Positions 53,375 through 62,548 are shown, counted from the first letter of the stretch. The stretch is 64,000 nt of DNA from Flammeovirgaceae bacterium SG7u.111 (GCA_034044135.1 CP139021.1:3611635-3675634), one strand, 5' to 3'. Numbers and translations: made by a program. Notes: generated by a model not told the origin, from the letters alone.

Positions 53375-53497
53375 ATGGACTTAGTAATTCAGATCTTAAA
53401 ACTAATTTTTGTAGTTGCCCTACTCGGAGGCATTTTGTTCTTGGCCTTTCGCTTTTTTAAGAACTTGATCAACTGGAAACCTGGTGGAAAGAAATAA
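53375..53497 (+). CDS. 40-residue single-pass membrane protein
   Basis: The frame codes for 40 residues: a start MDLVIQILKLIFVVALLGG with one long hydrophobic helix (about 4-27), then a basic tail RFFKNLINWKPGGKK. The positive-inside pattern and a -7-type promoter box just upstream suggest a real small protein. No family is recognised; small proteins of this shape often bind membrane complexes. The evidence is the frame, its topology and its position alone in a 460-base gap. Confidence 0.5.
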   Translation: MDLVIQILKLIFVVALLGGILFLAFRFFKNLINWKPGGKK

Positions 53498-53680
53498 CAT
53501 TCTCTAGCTTTTACCTCCATTCATTTACATTTCTTCACAGCTTGGCAGCAATTTTGCACTTCACTTGCCGAGCCTGCATTTACCATTATCCTATTCAATC
53601 TTTCCAAAACCATTATTCAATTGGTTTTATAGCTACTTTCCATTACTAGCTCTCTGATATGTAACCAAATTAATCTTGTT

Positions 53681-54064
53681 ATGAGAAATAGTTCTTTGAT
53701 GTTTATCATCCTATTTACCACATTTAGTTTTATTACTACACGATCTATGGCACAAATCACCAATGTGGAGTTGAAAAATTCCTCAATTGTGATTTCACGA
53801 GCTCAACTTCACACTGTAACAGTAGCCGTTTGTGGTTCTTGCAAAGTTGCAGGCTACAATGGCGCCTATGTAGTAGTGTACAGCGGTCCCAAAGCTTTAA
53901 TCTACAACCACGGCGGACAGGTAAGGGGTAAACTGCAATTGAGAAACAAAGGGAAAATTATTGAAGTAGGAAAGAAAGAAATATTAGTAGAAGACGCCCT
54001 AGGGTATTACCTTTACTACGACTTTACGGGGGCATTCCTCCGAAGAGCCAGAAAGAATTTATAA
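53681..54064 (+). CDS. Small exported hypothetical protein
   Basis: The 127 residues have a signal peptide (to about 25, TTRSMAQ) and a compact, probably beta-rich mature domain (VELKNSSIVISRAQLHTVTV, AVCGSCKVAGYNGAYVVVYS, GKIIEVGKKEILVEDALGYY). CGSC is a single CxxC without nearby haem His, so a disulfide or metal site is possible. No family is recognised. It is a single gene with its own terminator. Confidence 0.6.
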   Translation: MRNSSLMFIILFTTFSFITTRSMAQITNVELKNSSIVISRAQLHTVTVAVCGSCKVAGYNGAYVVVYSGPKALIYNHGGQVRGKLQLRNKGKIIEVGKKEILVEDALGYYLYYDFTGAFLRRARKNL

Positions 54065-54084
54065 TCCTTATTTATCCTACACGG

Positions 54085-54114
54085 AAAGGTCGGTATGAAA
54101 GCCGGCCTTTTTTT
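54085..54114 (+). terminator. Rho-independent terminator
   Basis: AAAGGTCGG (54085-54093) pairs with CCGGCCTTT (54102-54110), including one G-T pair, around an 8-base loop, followed by TTTT. It follows the stop at 54064 by 20 bases. Confidence 0.8.
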
Positions 54115-54216
54115 ATGGAACGGAACTGCTATTGCCAGATTAATTGGCTGAAACTTGCAAAGGAAGAACCTTTGGTCATAAATTGCGATCCAAGTTTTTT
54201 CTAACCAACCAATGCA

Positions 54217-55494
54217 ATGGAATTAGCAGAAATCTATCAACTTTTTAGCGCCTCCTCTGGCGTTTGCACCGATACCCGCAAAATCACCGATGGCTGTATC
54301 TTTTTTGCCCTCAAAGGAGCAAGTTTTAACGGCAATGCCTTTGCCAAAGACGCACTTGCCAAAGGGGCATCTTATGCGGTGGTGGACGAGGAACAATTCG
54401 CTGGGATTGAAAAAGCTATTTTAGTTGAAGATGTGTTGGAATGTTTGCAAAAGCTGGCCAACCTCCATCGGAAGACTTTGGGCTTCACCATTGTTGGAAT
54501 AACAGGCTCGAATGGAAAAACGACGACCAAGGAGCTAGCTTACCGAGTCCTTTCCCAAAAATATGAAACAGCAAGTACCCCGGGAAATTTCAACAACCAT
54601 ATAGGCGTGCCGCTTACCCTTTTGGGCATAGGCGCTGAAACGGAAATGGTAGTGCTGGAACTAGGCGATAATCACCCTGGTGAAATCATGGAGCTTTGCC
54701 AGATTTCCGAACCAGACTTCGGGCTGATCACCAACATCGGGAAAGACCATTTGGAGGGATTTGGTAGCATGGAAGCCAACATCCGAGCAAAAAGCGAATT
54801 ATTTGACCACCTTTTGCGAAACGGGGGAAATGTATTTGTGAATTCTATCGATCCTATCCTCAAAAATATGTCGAAGCGTTTTGCCAGCCCAATTATGTAT
54901 GGGGCTGAAGGCGATGCCCATTTTGCCCAGTTAGAAAGCGCTAATCCATTTATTCATTACCGAGCTGGAGACACATTGGTAAAAACCCAAATGACAGGAG
55001 CGTATAACTTCGAAAATATGATGGCGGCGATAGCTCTGGGGCAATATTTTGAAGTAGAAGAAGAAAAAATCCACCAAGCTATAGGGTCGTATATCCCTCA
55101 AAACAATCGATCGCAATGGATAGAAAAAGGGAGTAATACCATTCTGTTAGATGCCTACAACGCCAATCCATCGTCGGTAGAAGCTGCTATTGAAAGTTTT
55201 GCTCAGTTGGAAACGGATAAGGAGAAAGTCCTGATATTAGGAGATATGTTTGAGCTGGGAAGCATCAGCCAAAGCGAGCACCAAAATATGGTAGCACTTG
55301 CTAAGCAACAAGGTTTTGCCAAGCTTATTTTCTGTGGGAATTTGTATTATGAGCAAAAAAACAAAGACGATTTATTCTTTCCCAAAAGAGAAGAGTTAGA
55401 AAGGTTTATCCTAAAAAATCCTTTTGAAAATACCTGCTTCTTGCTAAAAGGCTCAAGAGGAATGGCTTTGGAAAAACTGGTAGAGGTTATTTAA
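54217..55494 (+). CDS. murF: UDP-MurNAc-tripeptide--D-Ala-D-Ala ligase
   Basis: It adds D-Ala-D-Ala to the UDP-MurNAc-tripeptide in the last cytoplasmic step of peptidoglycan precursor synthesis. The 425 residues show the three Mur ligase domains: N-terminal VCTDTRKITDGCIFFALKG, the central ATP loop VGITGSNGKTTTKELAYR with STPGNFNNHIGVPLTLL, and C-terminal LLDAYNANPSSVEAAIESF with LGDMFELG. Length is slightly short but usual for Bacteroidota. It stands alone, away from the dcw cluster. Confidence 0.95.
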   Translation: MELAEIYQLFSASSGVCTDTRKITDGCIFFALKGASFNGNAFAKDALAKGASYAVVDEEQFAGIEKAILVEDVLECLQKLANLHRKTLGFTIVGITGSNGKTTTKELAYRVLSQKYETASTPGNFNNHIGVPLTLLGIGAETEMVVLELGDNHPGEIMELCQISEPDFGLITNIGKDHLEGFGSMEANIRAKSELFDHLLRNGGNVFVNSIDPILKNMSKRFASPIMYGAEGDAHFAQLESANPFIHYRAGDTLVKTQMTGAYNFENMMAAIALGQYFEVEEEKIHQAIGSYIPQNNRSQWIEKGSNTILLDAYNANPSSVEAAIESFAQLETDKEKVLILGDMFELGSISQSEHQNMVALAKQQGFAKLIFCGNLYYEQKNKDDLFFPKREELERFILKNPFENTCFLLKGSRGMALEKLVEVI

Positions 55495-55823
55495 TACTCT
55501 GTAAACTAAATAACCGAATGTTTTAATAGTCTTCATTATGTTGATTTTTGAACCCTGCTGATGGTTACTGGTTTCTAGTTACTGACGGTCCGCTACGATT
55601 TTCATCAATTGAATAAGCATTACTAAAAAAACTAGCAACGAGCAACCAGTAACTAGCCACAATCATTTGGGCGAGGTTGTTTTTTCGTTAGGCAAGCAGT
55701 TCCCCGTCGGGACAAAAAATCTTGCTTTTGTGTTTAGGTACTTAAACCAGAGCATGTCAGAGCTTAGCTTTCATGCAAAATAGCTACAACTCGAACATGC
55801 TCTTCAGTAAACCTTCTGAATTA
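55495..55823. other. Intergenic region with inverted repeat
   Basis: There is no coding frame of weight here. CTAGTTACTG (55575-55584) has its exact reverse complement CAGTAACTAG at 55647-55656, and GTTACTGG (55564-55571) has a second partner at 55646-55653. The 'TTACTGG/CTAGTTACTG' wording resembles low-complexity intergenic repeats in other Bacteroidota. It separates murF from the convergent nucleoside hydrolase gene. Confidence 0.4.
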
Positions 55824-56756
55824 TTACCTCTTAAACTGCTGGAGCATATATTCATAAAAAGCTTCTTGGTCTACATCAAAAGCATATTTTGCCTTGTAAC
55901 CGCTGCTGGTCAGGAGCGTTTGCCCCTCGTTTGGCGGCCGAACGCTGATATCAACCATAGCCTCGGCTACTTCAAACTTATCTTTCAATGCTAAATAGCT
56001 TGTCGCCAAAATATCCCACATATAATAGGTGTAATGATAGCTAGGAATAGTATCAATGGTAGTTGCCCAAAACTGCCCTGTCAAGTCAGATAATTTGTAC
56101 TCAGCCTGCTTGGCAAGCCTCGATAAAAAAGTTTTTCCCACCGGAACATGGTTTGTTACATCTAGCGGAATAAAAACTAGAGGAAGCTCATACGCCAACA
56201 TCTTCTTTGCATTTATCGGATCCCAGAACACATTCCATTCCGCACTTCCGTTGTGCTGGAAAGTCTGCACGTTCCCTCCTACTTCAAATGCGCCACCCAT
56301 CCACACTACTTCGGCTATATTCTCTTTAATGGAAGGATCTTTCTCCAAAGCCAATACCAAATTAGAACATGGCCCGGTCATAAGCACGCTTACAGGCTGG
56401 CTGGCATTCTTTATCTTCTCCACCATCAAATCCACCGCATTGGGGATACCGTAAGGATCTGGCGAAGGAGGAAGGTTGATGAGCATCGGCAAAAAGTTCA
56501 CCACTTCGGGCTGCGCCCTCCATGCAGGCGGGAAAGCATTTACCCCGTGGTATTCTCCCCTTCCCAATGGAACATCTTTTTCTTTTCCCATCAACTGCAA
56601 CAGTTTGTAACTGGACTCAACGCCCGGTTCCAAATAGCAGTCGGCAGGAGTGATAGAGACGCCAATCAGCTCTATCTCATCTATAGTGAGCAATAAAAGA
56701 AGGGACAGAAGATCATCGATCCCTCCGTCGTGGTCCATAAATACAAGTTTCTTCAT
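55824..56756 (-). CDS. Inosine-uridine preferring nucleoside hydrolase
   Basis: It hydrolyses the N-glycosidic bond of nucleosides. The 310 residues start KKLVFMDHDGGIDDLLSLL, where DxDxxxDD binds the catalytic calcium, and contain VSVLMTGPCSNLVLALEKDP, VVWMGGAFEVGGNVQ, AEWNVFWDPINAKKML and LVFIPLDVTN, all typical of family members. No signal peptide, so it acts on imported nucleosides in the cytoplasm. Nucleoside preference cannot be read from sequence. Confidence 0.93.
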   Translation of the reverse strand: MKKLVFMDHDGGIDDLLSLLLLLTIDEIELIGVSITPADCYLEPGVESSYKLLQLMGKEKDVPLGRGEYHGVNAFPPAWRAQPEVVNFLPMLINLPPSPDPYGIPNAVDLMVEKIKNASQPVSVLMTGPCSNLVLALEKDPSIKENIAEVVWMGGAFEVGGNVQTFQHNGSAEWNVFWDPINAKKMLAYELPLVFIPLDVTNHVPVGKTFLSRLAKQAEYKLSDLTGQFWATTIDTIPSYHYTYYMWDILATSYLALKDKFEVAEAMVDISVRPPNEGQTLLTSSGYKAKYAFDVDQEAFYEYMLQQFKR

Positions 56757-56931
56757 TATTTTAATTTAGTGTTATAAGTTGGCTCAATATATTCGCTAGA
56801 TAACAGCAGAGCGATGGGGTCGTTTTGAGACACCCCCCATCGCTAATTATATCCAAAAAGTCACTTACTTGCCTCATAATGGCTATTATAGCTCACAAAC
56901 CATTTTTGACCCTGAGTTTAATTAGAGCTTA

Positions 56932-57819
56932 TCAATCAACCAATTGCTTCTGATATTCCTTTGGGAACTTCTTCACCGATTTGATCTCTATATTTTTATA
57001 ATATGCCTCAGCCGCTTCCGACTGAAACTGCAATTTTCCTTTGCTCAAAGGAATCTCTTCGCCATTTATTACTTTGCGAGCATTTTCCACTACCATTACC
57101 ACTTTTCCATTCACCACATGGATACTTTTCCTGCCCACGCAAATCAGCTCCACCGTGTTCCATTCCCCGTTAGGTTTTTCATTATGCTTATTGATATGGC
57201 AATAGCCCGGGTTTCCTCCTCCACCGCCATAGGTAATATATTCTTTGCTATCGTCTGTTACCTGATAGAATCCATCCTTCACCTTAGAAGAGCGAATATC
57301 TGCCCTTGCATGTACCAAGCCTACAAAATCTCCCATATCCGTTTCTTGGACCTGAAATTCTAGGCTCGACATCCAAACCTTCCAAAATGTGCCATGCTCC
57401 CCATGGCAGTGGTACAAAATACCATTATCCCTTTTTTGGTTTAGCCTAGGCTCCCATTTTTTCTCGCCCCATTTAAACTCAGCTTTCAAATGATAGTCCC
57501 CAAACTCTTGGAGCGTAGTAAGCCCAGCATAAACCTCACCCGTTATTTTCAACACCAACTCGCCGTCCTCCTCTATCGTAGTCATAATATTCAGCGGATC
57601 GTTCAACCCTATGGGCTTTCCTTTCGTCACATTGGCACTTGTTTCATATCCTTTTATCTCCACAGTTTCGTGGGGCACTCCTACAAAAAGCTCGAAGTTA
57701 GAAAGCTCTTTATCGAGCAAAGGCTGCCATTTTTTACTTATTTCAAATGAATTTTGAGCTTGGGCAGGCAAAATAATAGCTGTTCCCAAACAGAACAGCA
57801 AAGTCATTACAGTTTTCAT
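56932..57819 (-). CDS. Exported DUF1080 (3-keto-disaccharide hydrolase-like) protein
   Basis: The 295 residues have a signal peptide (TLLFCLGTAIILPAQAQ) and a DUF1080 lectin/glucanase-like jelly roll: WQPLLDKELSNFELFVG, FGDYHLKAEFKWGEKKWEP, RDNGILYHCHGEHGTFWKVW and GEWNTVELICVGRKSIHVVN. Some family members cleave 3-keto sugars, and others are only sugar-binding. Together with the isomerase-like and DUF4380 proteins it points to breakdown of external glycosides. Downstream lies the nucleoside hydrolase gene, 175 bases away. Confidence 0.87.
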   Translation of the reverse strand: MKTVMTLLFCLGTAIILPAQAQNSFEISKKWQPLLDKELSNFELFVGVPHETVEIKGYETSANVTKGKPIGLNDPLNIMTTIEEDGELVLKITGEVYAGLTTLQEFGDYHLKAEFKWGEKKWEPRLNQKRDNGILYHCHGEHGTFWKVWMSSLEFQVQETDMGDFVGLVHARADIRSSKVKDGFYQVTDDSKEYITYGGGGGNPGYCHINKHNEKPNGEWNTVELICVGRKSIHVVNGKVVMVVENARKVINGEEIPLSKGKLQFQSEAAEAYYKNIEIKSVKKFPKEYQKQLVD

Positions 57820-58066
57820 ATTTAAAGTTTAATCGGTACTAATAAAATATTGCGAATAGTCTACGCTAGAAATCAGTCACTTGGAAATAGCAATCGATGG
57901 AATATTTCCCCTAACCTTTTCCAGAAGCTGGAAGTTAGAGAAAAAATCTAATATGGAAGGATTCAGGAAAAATTATTCTCTAATTTGACCTAATATTCTT
58001 GGCTACTAATTCAATTATACTACCTGACTTTAAGAAATAGCAAACCGAGTTGAAAAGTCGGGCTAT

Positions 58067-58111
58067 AAAAACAACGACGACGTCACTCTACGTGACGTCG
58101 TCGTTGTTTTT
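58067..58111. terminator. Terminator with perfect 20-bp stem
   Basis: Arms 58067-58086 and 58092-58111 are exact reverse complements (AAAAACAACGACGACGTCAC and its complement) around the loop TCTAC. It lies just past the stop of the minus-strand gene at 58130, in the 310-base gap 57820-58129, which otherwise shows no feature. Confidence 0.9.
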
Positions 58112-58129
58112 TGTTTTATGAAAGTCGCA

Positions 58130-58777
58130 TTATTTAGCTGCTGGTTCTTCCGCAGGCAACCTTTCTGCAATCTTCTTCCAGCTTTTTATAACCCTTTTGG
58201 TTTTTCTATGCCACGCCTCCAGTTCCGCATTATCTTCGTCAAACTCGTTATATTCCTCGCTGCGGAGCAACTCGGCACTTTCTTGGAACTTCTTCAAATC
58301 CAACATCTCGTTATAGAACGCCATGCCTTTTTCAATATACGCTTGCGTGATCTTCTTCTTGGCAAAGGCATCTATGATAGACTTGTCTTTTAGAATCTCC
58401 GAATAGAGTAAAAACGTTTGAAATTTCATTTTGCTGTACCCCTTTTCACGCTCACTCCCCAAGCCCAGCTTAGTATAAGTATCAAAATCATCCTCAAACA
58501 TGTTTTTCGCAAAATCTACCAAAGGGGTGGTATGGTCCCAAAGTAATTCTTTCACATCACTAAAAGCCTTGGTGGCAGACTTCCTCCTGCCGAAAGCAAC
58601 CAAATGCTCTTGCCGCTTTTCTACGATCGTTTTAAATTGCTTGAGTCTCTCCTCAAACTCCTTTTTGGGAAAACCGGCCGAAATAGCCGCTTCCAATTCT
58701 TTTGGGGCAGATAACGTAAGGTCTATAAATTTCCTCACTGCCTCCATTTTGTCCGTAACTGTGTTGCTCTTAGCCAT
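58130..58777 (-). CDS. Helical hypothetical protein
   Basis: The 215-residue protein is almost entirely alpha-helical and charged (KEFEERLKQFKTIVEKRQEH, then KKITQAYIEKGMAFYNEMLD), starts MAKSNTVTDKMEAVRKFIDL and ends with an Ala/Glu/Pro tail. No signal peptide, membrane helix or catalytic motif is seen, and no family is recognised. It is a single gene with an exceptionally strong terminator, and borders the repeat region on its upstream side. Confidence 0.6.
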   Translation of the reverse strand: MAKSNTVTDKMEAVRKFIDLTLSAPKELEAAISAGFPKKEFEERLKQFKTIVEKRQEHLVAFGRRKSATKAFSDVKELLWDHTTPLVDFAKNMFEDDFDTYTKLGLGSEREKGYSKMKFQTFLLYSEILKDKSIIDAFAKKKITQAYIEKGMAFYNEMLDLKKFQESAELLRSEEYNEFDEDNAELEAWHRKTKRVIKSWKKIAERLPAEEPAAK

Positions 58778-59141
58778 ATACGTATGTTTAAATGAAAAAT
58801 TAATAAGTGGTTTAATAACGCATAGCCCAAGGCAATGTGATCCAGCAAATTAGCCCATGTACACAATTTTAAAAAGTAGCAAGCATCAAAACAGAATACT
58901 ACAACCCATTCTTTTACAAGCTATTACACCAATACGCATCAAAAACAACCCTCCTCCCAAAAAAAGTCTATTGACTGTTACAATAATACAAGTACTTTAT
59001 CGGAGAACTTTTTAGAAAAAGAAACAAACCATCAGGTAAGATTTGTTAAGGAATCAACTATTTTAGAGGGACATAATCCTTCTCCATCCTCAAACCCTCT
59101 GCAATCTCCCCAATTCAAGTCATCCTGCACTTGATGCAGGA

Positions 59142-59196
59142 TCTCCCGCCTATTATTCCGCCTTACATTGATCCTCAAAAGGAAAGCTCTACAATG
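59142..59196 (+). repeat. Left 55-bp direct repeat bracketing the island
   Basis: Aligns without gaps to 62575-62629 with 47 of 55 positions identical by hand count; the last part, CTCAAAAGGAAAGCTCTA, is identical in both. The pair encloses the structured repeats and the DUF6119 gene. Confidence 0.75.
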
Positions 59197-59310
59197 CCTG
59201 CGGGTGTATCGAGGGGAGATGACGTTCGCTTATCGACCTTCCTTTCGCCGAACGTCAGGAAGCGCCTGAAACGACTCCGACGTATGTGCCGCTCCGAAAA
59301 AAGGGCTCAA
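59197..59310 (+). repeat. Structured repeat, truncated copy 1 (unit end only)
   Basis: Contains the end of the repeat unit: the inner hairpin GACGTTCG (59221-59228) / CGAACGTC (59249-59256), then CTGAAACGACTCCGACGTAT and CCGCTCCGAAAAAAGGGCTC. It lacks the about 95-base segment with the outer left arm that copies 2 and 3 carry. Confidence 0.75.
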
Positions 59311-59661
59311 CCGCTCGGCTCTGTCGAGTGGAAACTATTAATACAACCTCTGGCTACCTTGGGCGGGGATGCCCAATTCATAACCCTCATCATACCAAAG
59401 CTTGACAGGTGCGGCCGAGTAAAATAACACACTTGATTGAAAGAACCTAAGTTCCGCAATGCCAGCTGGTGTATCGGGGGGAGATACTGGGTCGTAGCCC
59501 GGTATGACTCGGTTTTTTCTTGGGATGACACTGGTTTGAGGTTGCCCGTCGGGGTCGTTTCAGACCGCCCCGACGTTCGCTTATCGACCTTTCTTTCGCC
59601 GAACGTCAGGAGGCGTCTGAAACGACTCCGACGTATGTGCCGCTCCGAAAAAAGGGCACAA
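59311..59661 (+). repeat. Structured repeat, full copy 2 (351 bp)
   Basis: The unit starts at the core CCGCTCGGCTCTGTCGAGTG and runs to the next core. It includes the hairpins TTGGGC/GCCCAA, CTGGG/CCCGG (59487-59491 / 59498-59502) and a large one at 59548-59632 with arms GTCGG, GTCGTTTCAGAC and inner GACGTTCG. It differs from the right-hand copy by scattered substitutions, several keeping base pairs as G-U. Confidence 0.8.
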
Positions 59662-59765
59662 CCGATCGGCTCTGTCGAGTGGAAACTATTAGTGCAGCCT
59701 CTGGCTACCTTGGGCGGGGATGCCCAATTCATAACCCTCATCATGCCAAAGCTTGACAGCTGCGG
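59662..59765 (+). repeat. Structured repeat, truncated copy (unit start only)
   Basis: Starts at the core (CCGATCGGCTCTGTCGAGTG, one substitution) and matches the unit through TTGACAGCTGCGG, then diverges toward the DUF6119 gene. Confidence 0.75.
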
Positions 59766-60047
59766 CTGGGGCTCAATAACAAGCAAGAGAATCGTACCAA
59801 GTTTGGAAACAGGGTAACGAAGAGCTAGAAACTTGGTACGGCTACACCGAGGGAATAATAGAAGCATGAAAAAGCGAGAGACCCTAAAGGCATAGTTCTC
59901 CATTCTTTTTAGCAACCCTAAAAAGAATGGGGAAAATTGTTTTTTGTTTGTAACGTGCAATTAATTTCTGCATAGTGTTAATATCTACAAAGTAGTTTTG
60001 AAATGATGTTATTGGTGGGTAGATTGTAAGTGGCAGATATATAAATT

Positions 60048-61835
60048 ATGCTCAAACAGGTAGAAGATAATAATATGATCCAATCAAGCCATCACGATAT
60101 AAAAGTCTATCAAATAAATACGGGCTTTTACGAATTCGAAAACTTATCTAACACTCAAGAAATTGTTGAGCATATTATTAAGGATCATAAAAAGAGGTTT
60201 GAGACTCCATATGGACTTGAAGACCAGCGTTCAAGTTTAGAAATTGAACCAATCAATTATTTACTATATGTTTTCAATGAAATTGATAAGGAATCCATCT
60301 GGAAGAGTTTTCTTCCAAAAGAAATTACTGAACAACATGATTTTAGTATACAGAGCACTTCCTTCGCCCTTTTTATTCTTATTGAATCTGAGATTTTTGT
60401 TCTAATTGGTGGTAAGGGAATTTCTGTGATCAAGAAATTTATAAACCACTCCTTTGGGCTTGACTTGTATGAAAAAATTTCAGATCCTGATAATGATATT
60501 GTACATTCTCAAATGTCACGAGGAGTTACTGGTAATTTAACCTCAGAACAGAAGACCTATAGGAATGAACAAAAACTTATCGATTCATTATCAATTGGAA
60601 GAGTTCCTAACAAATTCTATTTATTACTCAGGCAGGATTTAAAAGACTCAATATTTGATTTTATTGATTTTGATGATGAGAATGTCTATTTAGAAATTGG
60701 CTCTTCATTTTGCCTTAAATGGAAGCTGTCATTCGAACAGACACATGAATTAATATTGAAATTAGTTGAAATACAGAAAAATGGAACGGGCAAACCCTTA
60801 AGTAGATTTGAACGCATAAGGGATTCCAAATTTTGCAAAGATAGCTTAGAAATGGCCCTTTATGATCATTTGCGGAATGATATGGTAAGAATGAATACAC
60901 TTGGTTCTACCACTGTAAACAACTTGGATTTCGACTTTGTTCATCCGCAAAAGTTGAATCTATTTTATGAATGTGATATTTATTCGGCATATAAGAAAGG
61001 ATCTAAAACTCCATTTTTTGAAACACGAGATCGCACAAGATTATATTATGAAACCCTGAAATATCTCTATGAAACTGTAGATCAGCATGACGCTTGGAGT
61101 TTTATAAAACATCTTTCAGGGGTTAGAATCAGGGGTTTTGTAGGTGAAGAGAAAAAAACTGAGGCAATGTTTATTAACCACTTAACCTGTGAGGTTCCTG
61201 TAAATGGTAGCCCTTACTTTCTTATTGACAATCTCTGGTACAAGGTAAGAGGGGATTTCATAGATACTATTAACGAACAATGCAGTTCAATGCTTCAATC
61301 AAATGAGTTGAGCCCTAACCCACTGACTAAAATCTGGTTTAGGGATATAGATGAGGGAATGTACAATTTAGAATATCTTGAAGAAGACAATTTTATAGTT
61401 CTCGATAAAATGCTAGGGCAAAATATAGAGTTGTGTGATTTGCTATATGAAACCAATGAAAATATTTACTTAATCCACGTAAAGGAGGGTTTTGATGCTA
61501 AAATCAGAGATGTGACTAACCAAGTTTCGATTTCTGCAAATAGATTATGGAATGATCTAAAATCTGATTTTCATTTCGTAAATACTGTCTATAGGCGTTA
61601 TTCGGAAAGTACCAATTTTGAGTATAATAGCATTTCCGTAGAAGATTTTCGACTAAAATTTAAAAAGGACATAATCTATGTTATTGCCTTTTGTCACAAC
61701 AGGATTAATAAAAAAGTATCTGAGGACATTCAGGAGTTTAAGTCGAACATTGCAAAATTTTCGATAATTCAAAGCATTAGGGATATGCAAGGCAATAACT
61801 ACCCACTTAAAGTGATAGAAATAAAAAGAGAATAA
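60048..61835 (+). CDS. DUF6119/TIGR04141 family sporadically distributed protein
   Basis: This 595-residue protein resembles the family known as 'sporadically distributed protein, TIGR04141' (DUF6119). An N-terminal part with SFALFILIESEIFVLIGGKG and FINHSFGLDLYEKI matches the self-contained sensor-like region, and the C-terminal part with FIVLDKMLGQNIELCDLLYE, IYLIHVKEGFDAKIRDVTNQ and VSISANRLW matches the family's CDLL...HVK motif. No signal, membrane helix or nuclease motif is evident. It is visibly more AT-rich than its surroundings and sits alone between structured repeats, suggesting transfer. A link to defence islands is remembered for relatives, not shown here. M10 is an alternative start. 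Confidence 0.78.
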   Translation: MLKQVEDNNMIQSSHHDIKVYQINTGFYEFENLSNTQEIVEHIIKDHKKRFETPYGLEDQRSSLEIEPINYLLYVFNEIDKESIWKSFLPKEITEQHDFSIQSTSFALFILIESEIFVLIGGKGISVIKKFINHSFGLDLYEKISDPDNDIVHSQMSRGVTGNLTSEQKTYRNEQKLIDSLSIGRVPNKFYLLLRQDLKDSIFDFIDFDDENVYLEIGSSFCLKWKLSFEQTHELILKLVEIQKNGTGKPLSRFERIRDSKFCKDSLEMALYDHLRNDMVRMNTLGSTTVNNLDFDFVHPQKLNLFYECDIYSAYKKGSKTPFFETRDRTRLYYETLKYLYETVDQHDAWSFIKHLSGVRIRGFVGEEKKTEAMFINHLTCEVPVNGSPYFLIDNLWYKVRGDFIDTINEQCSSMLQSNELSPNPLTKIWFRDIDEGMYNLEYLEEDNFIVLDKMLGQNIELCDLLYETNENIYLIHVKEGFDAKIRDVTNQVSISANRLWNDLKSDFHFVNTVYRRYSESTNFEYNSISVEDFRLKFKKDIIYVIAFCHNRINKKVSEDIQEFKSNIAKFSIIQSIRDMQGNNYPLKVIEIKRE

Positions 61836-61865
61836 CATAATAATTTAATTGTGTAAATATGAATA

Positions 61866-62021
61866 AAAGACATTATATATTATACTATTTGGATTGCAGA
61901 GAATCTGGTTCAACCTGCTCATAGTTTATACACAAAGGACAAAGGGACTCATCATATAGATTTCCAAGAACATCCCTTTTCAGATGACAATATCTTATTT
62001 GTAGCCAATAGGCAAGTCTAA
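61866..62021 (+). pseudogene. Possible remnant of a protein C-terminus
   Basis: In one frame there is no stop from the TGA at about 61859 to the TAA at 62019-62021. It reads WIAENLVQPAHSLYTKDKG and then HHIDFQEHPFSDDNILFVAN, which looks protein-like, but it has no ATG/GTG/TTG start. It could be the decayed end of a second gene of the island. No family is recognised. Confidence 0.3.
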
Positions 62022-62195
62022 GCTTTTGATCTAAATGGAAGCTACGAAGGCTTCCTTATTCTGTTTACAAACTCCTTCTTTTTCTCTGATAATAAGCTTC
62101 CATTTATTCTTCCAAACCATGGGATCTCAACTTTCAAATAGCAAATCCTTTGTTGCCTCTATCAGATAAGAAGAAAGCAACGTTCGCCTCCCATG

Positions 62196-62548
62196 CCGCT
62201 CGGCTCTGTCGAGTGGAAACTATTAGTGTAGCCTCTGGCTACCTTGGGCGGGGATGCCCAATTCATAACCCTCATCATGCCAAAGCTTGACAGCTGCGGC
62301 CGAGTAAAACAACACGCTTGATTGAAAGAACCTAAGTTCCGCAATGTCAGTTGGTGTATCGGGGGGAGATACCGGGTCGTAGCCCGGCATGACTCGGTTT
62401 TTTCTTGGGATGATACTGGTTTGGGGTTGCCCCGTCGGGGTCGTTTTAGACCGCCCCCGACGTTCGCTTATCGACCTTTCTTTCGCCGAACGTCAGGAGG
62501 CGTCTGAAACGACTCCGACGTATGTGCCGCTCCGAAAAAAGGGCTCAA
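62196..62548 (+). repeat. Structured repeat, full copy 3 (353 bp), right side
   Basis: The same unit as at 59311-59661, from core to core. Its hairpins are CCGGG/CCCGG (62372-62376 / 62383-62387) and the large one at 62434-62519 with arm GTCGTTTTAGAC, where copy 2 has a C instead of the fourth T; the pair is kept as U-G. Confidence 0.8.

Larger units (their letters stand above)
58778..60047. other. Repeat-rich intergenic region left of the DUF6119 gene
   Basis: These 1270 bases hold no convincing gene. From about 59119 they consist of palindromic and repeated sequence: a REP-like hairpin (CCTGCA/TGCAGG with GATCTCC, about 59123-59145), the left 55-bp direct repeat, a truncated, a full and a second truncated copy of the structured repeat. 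The remaining ends (58778-59110, 59770-60047) show nothing recognisable. Open frames seen across the repeat are by-products of its composition. Confidence 0.6.

Noticed and set aside
59307-59960. Minus-strand open frame across the repeat (217 codons)
   Set aside because: It follows the repeat copies exactly and its translation repeats itself (FGMMRVMNWASPPKVARG) as a by-product of the repeated DNA; no protein family is evident.
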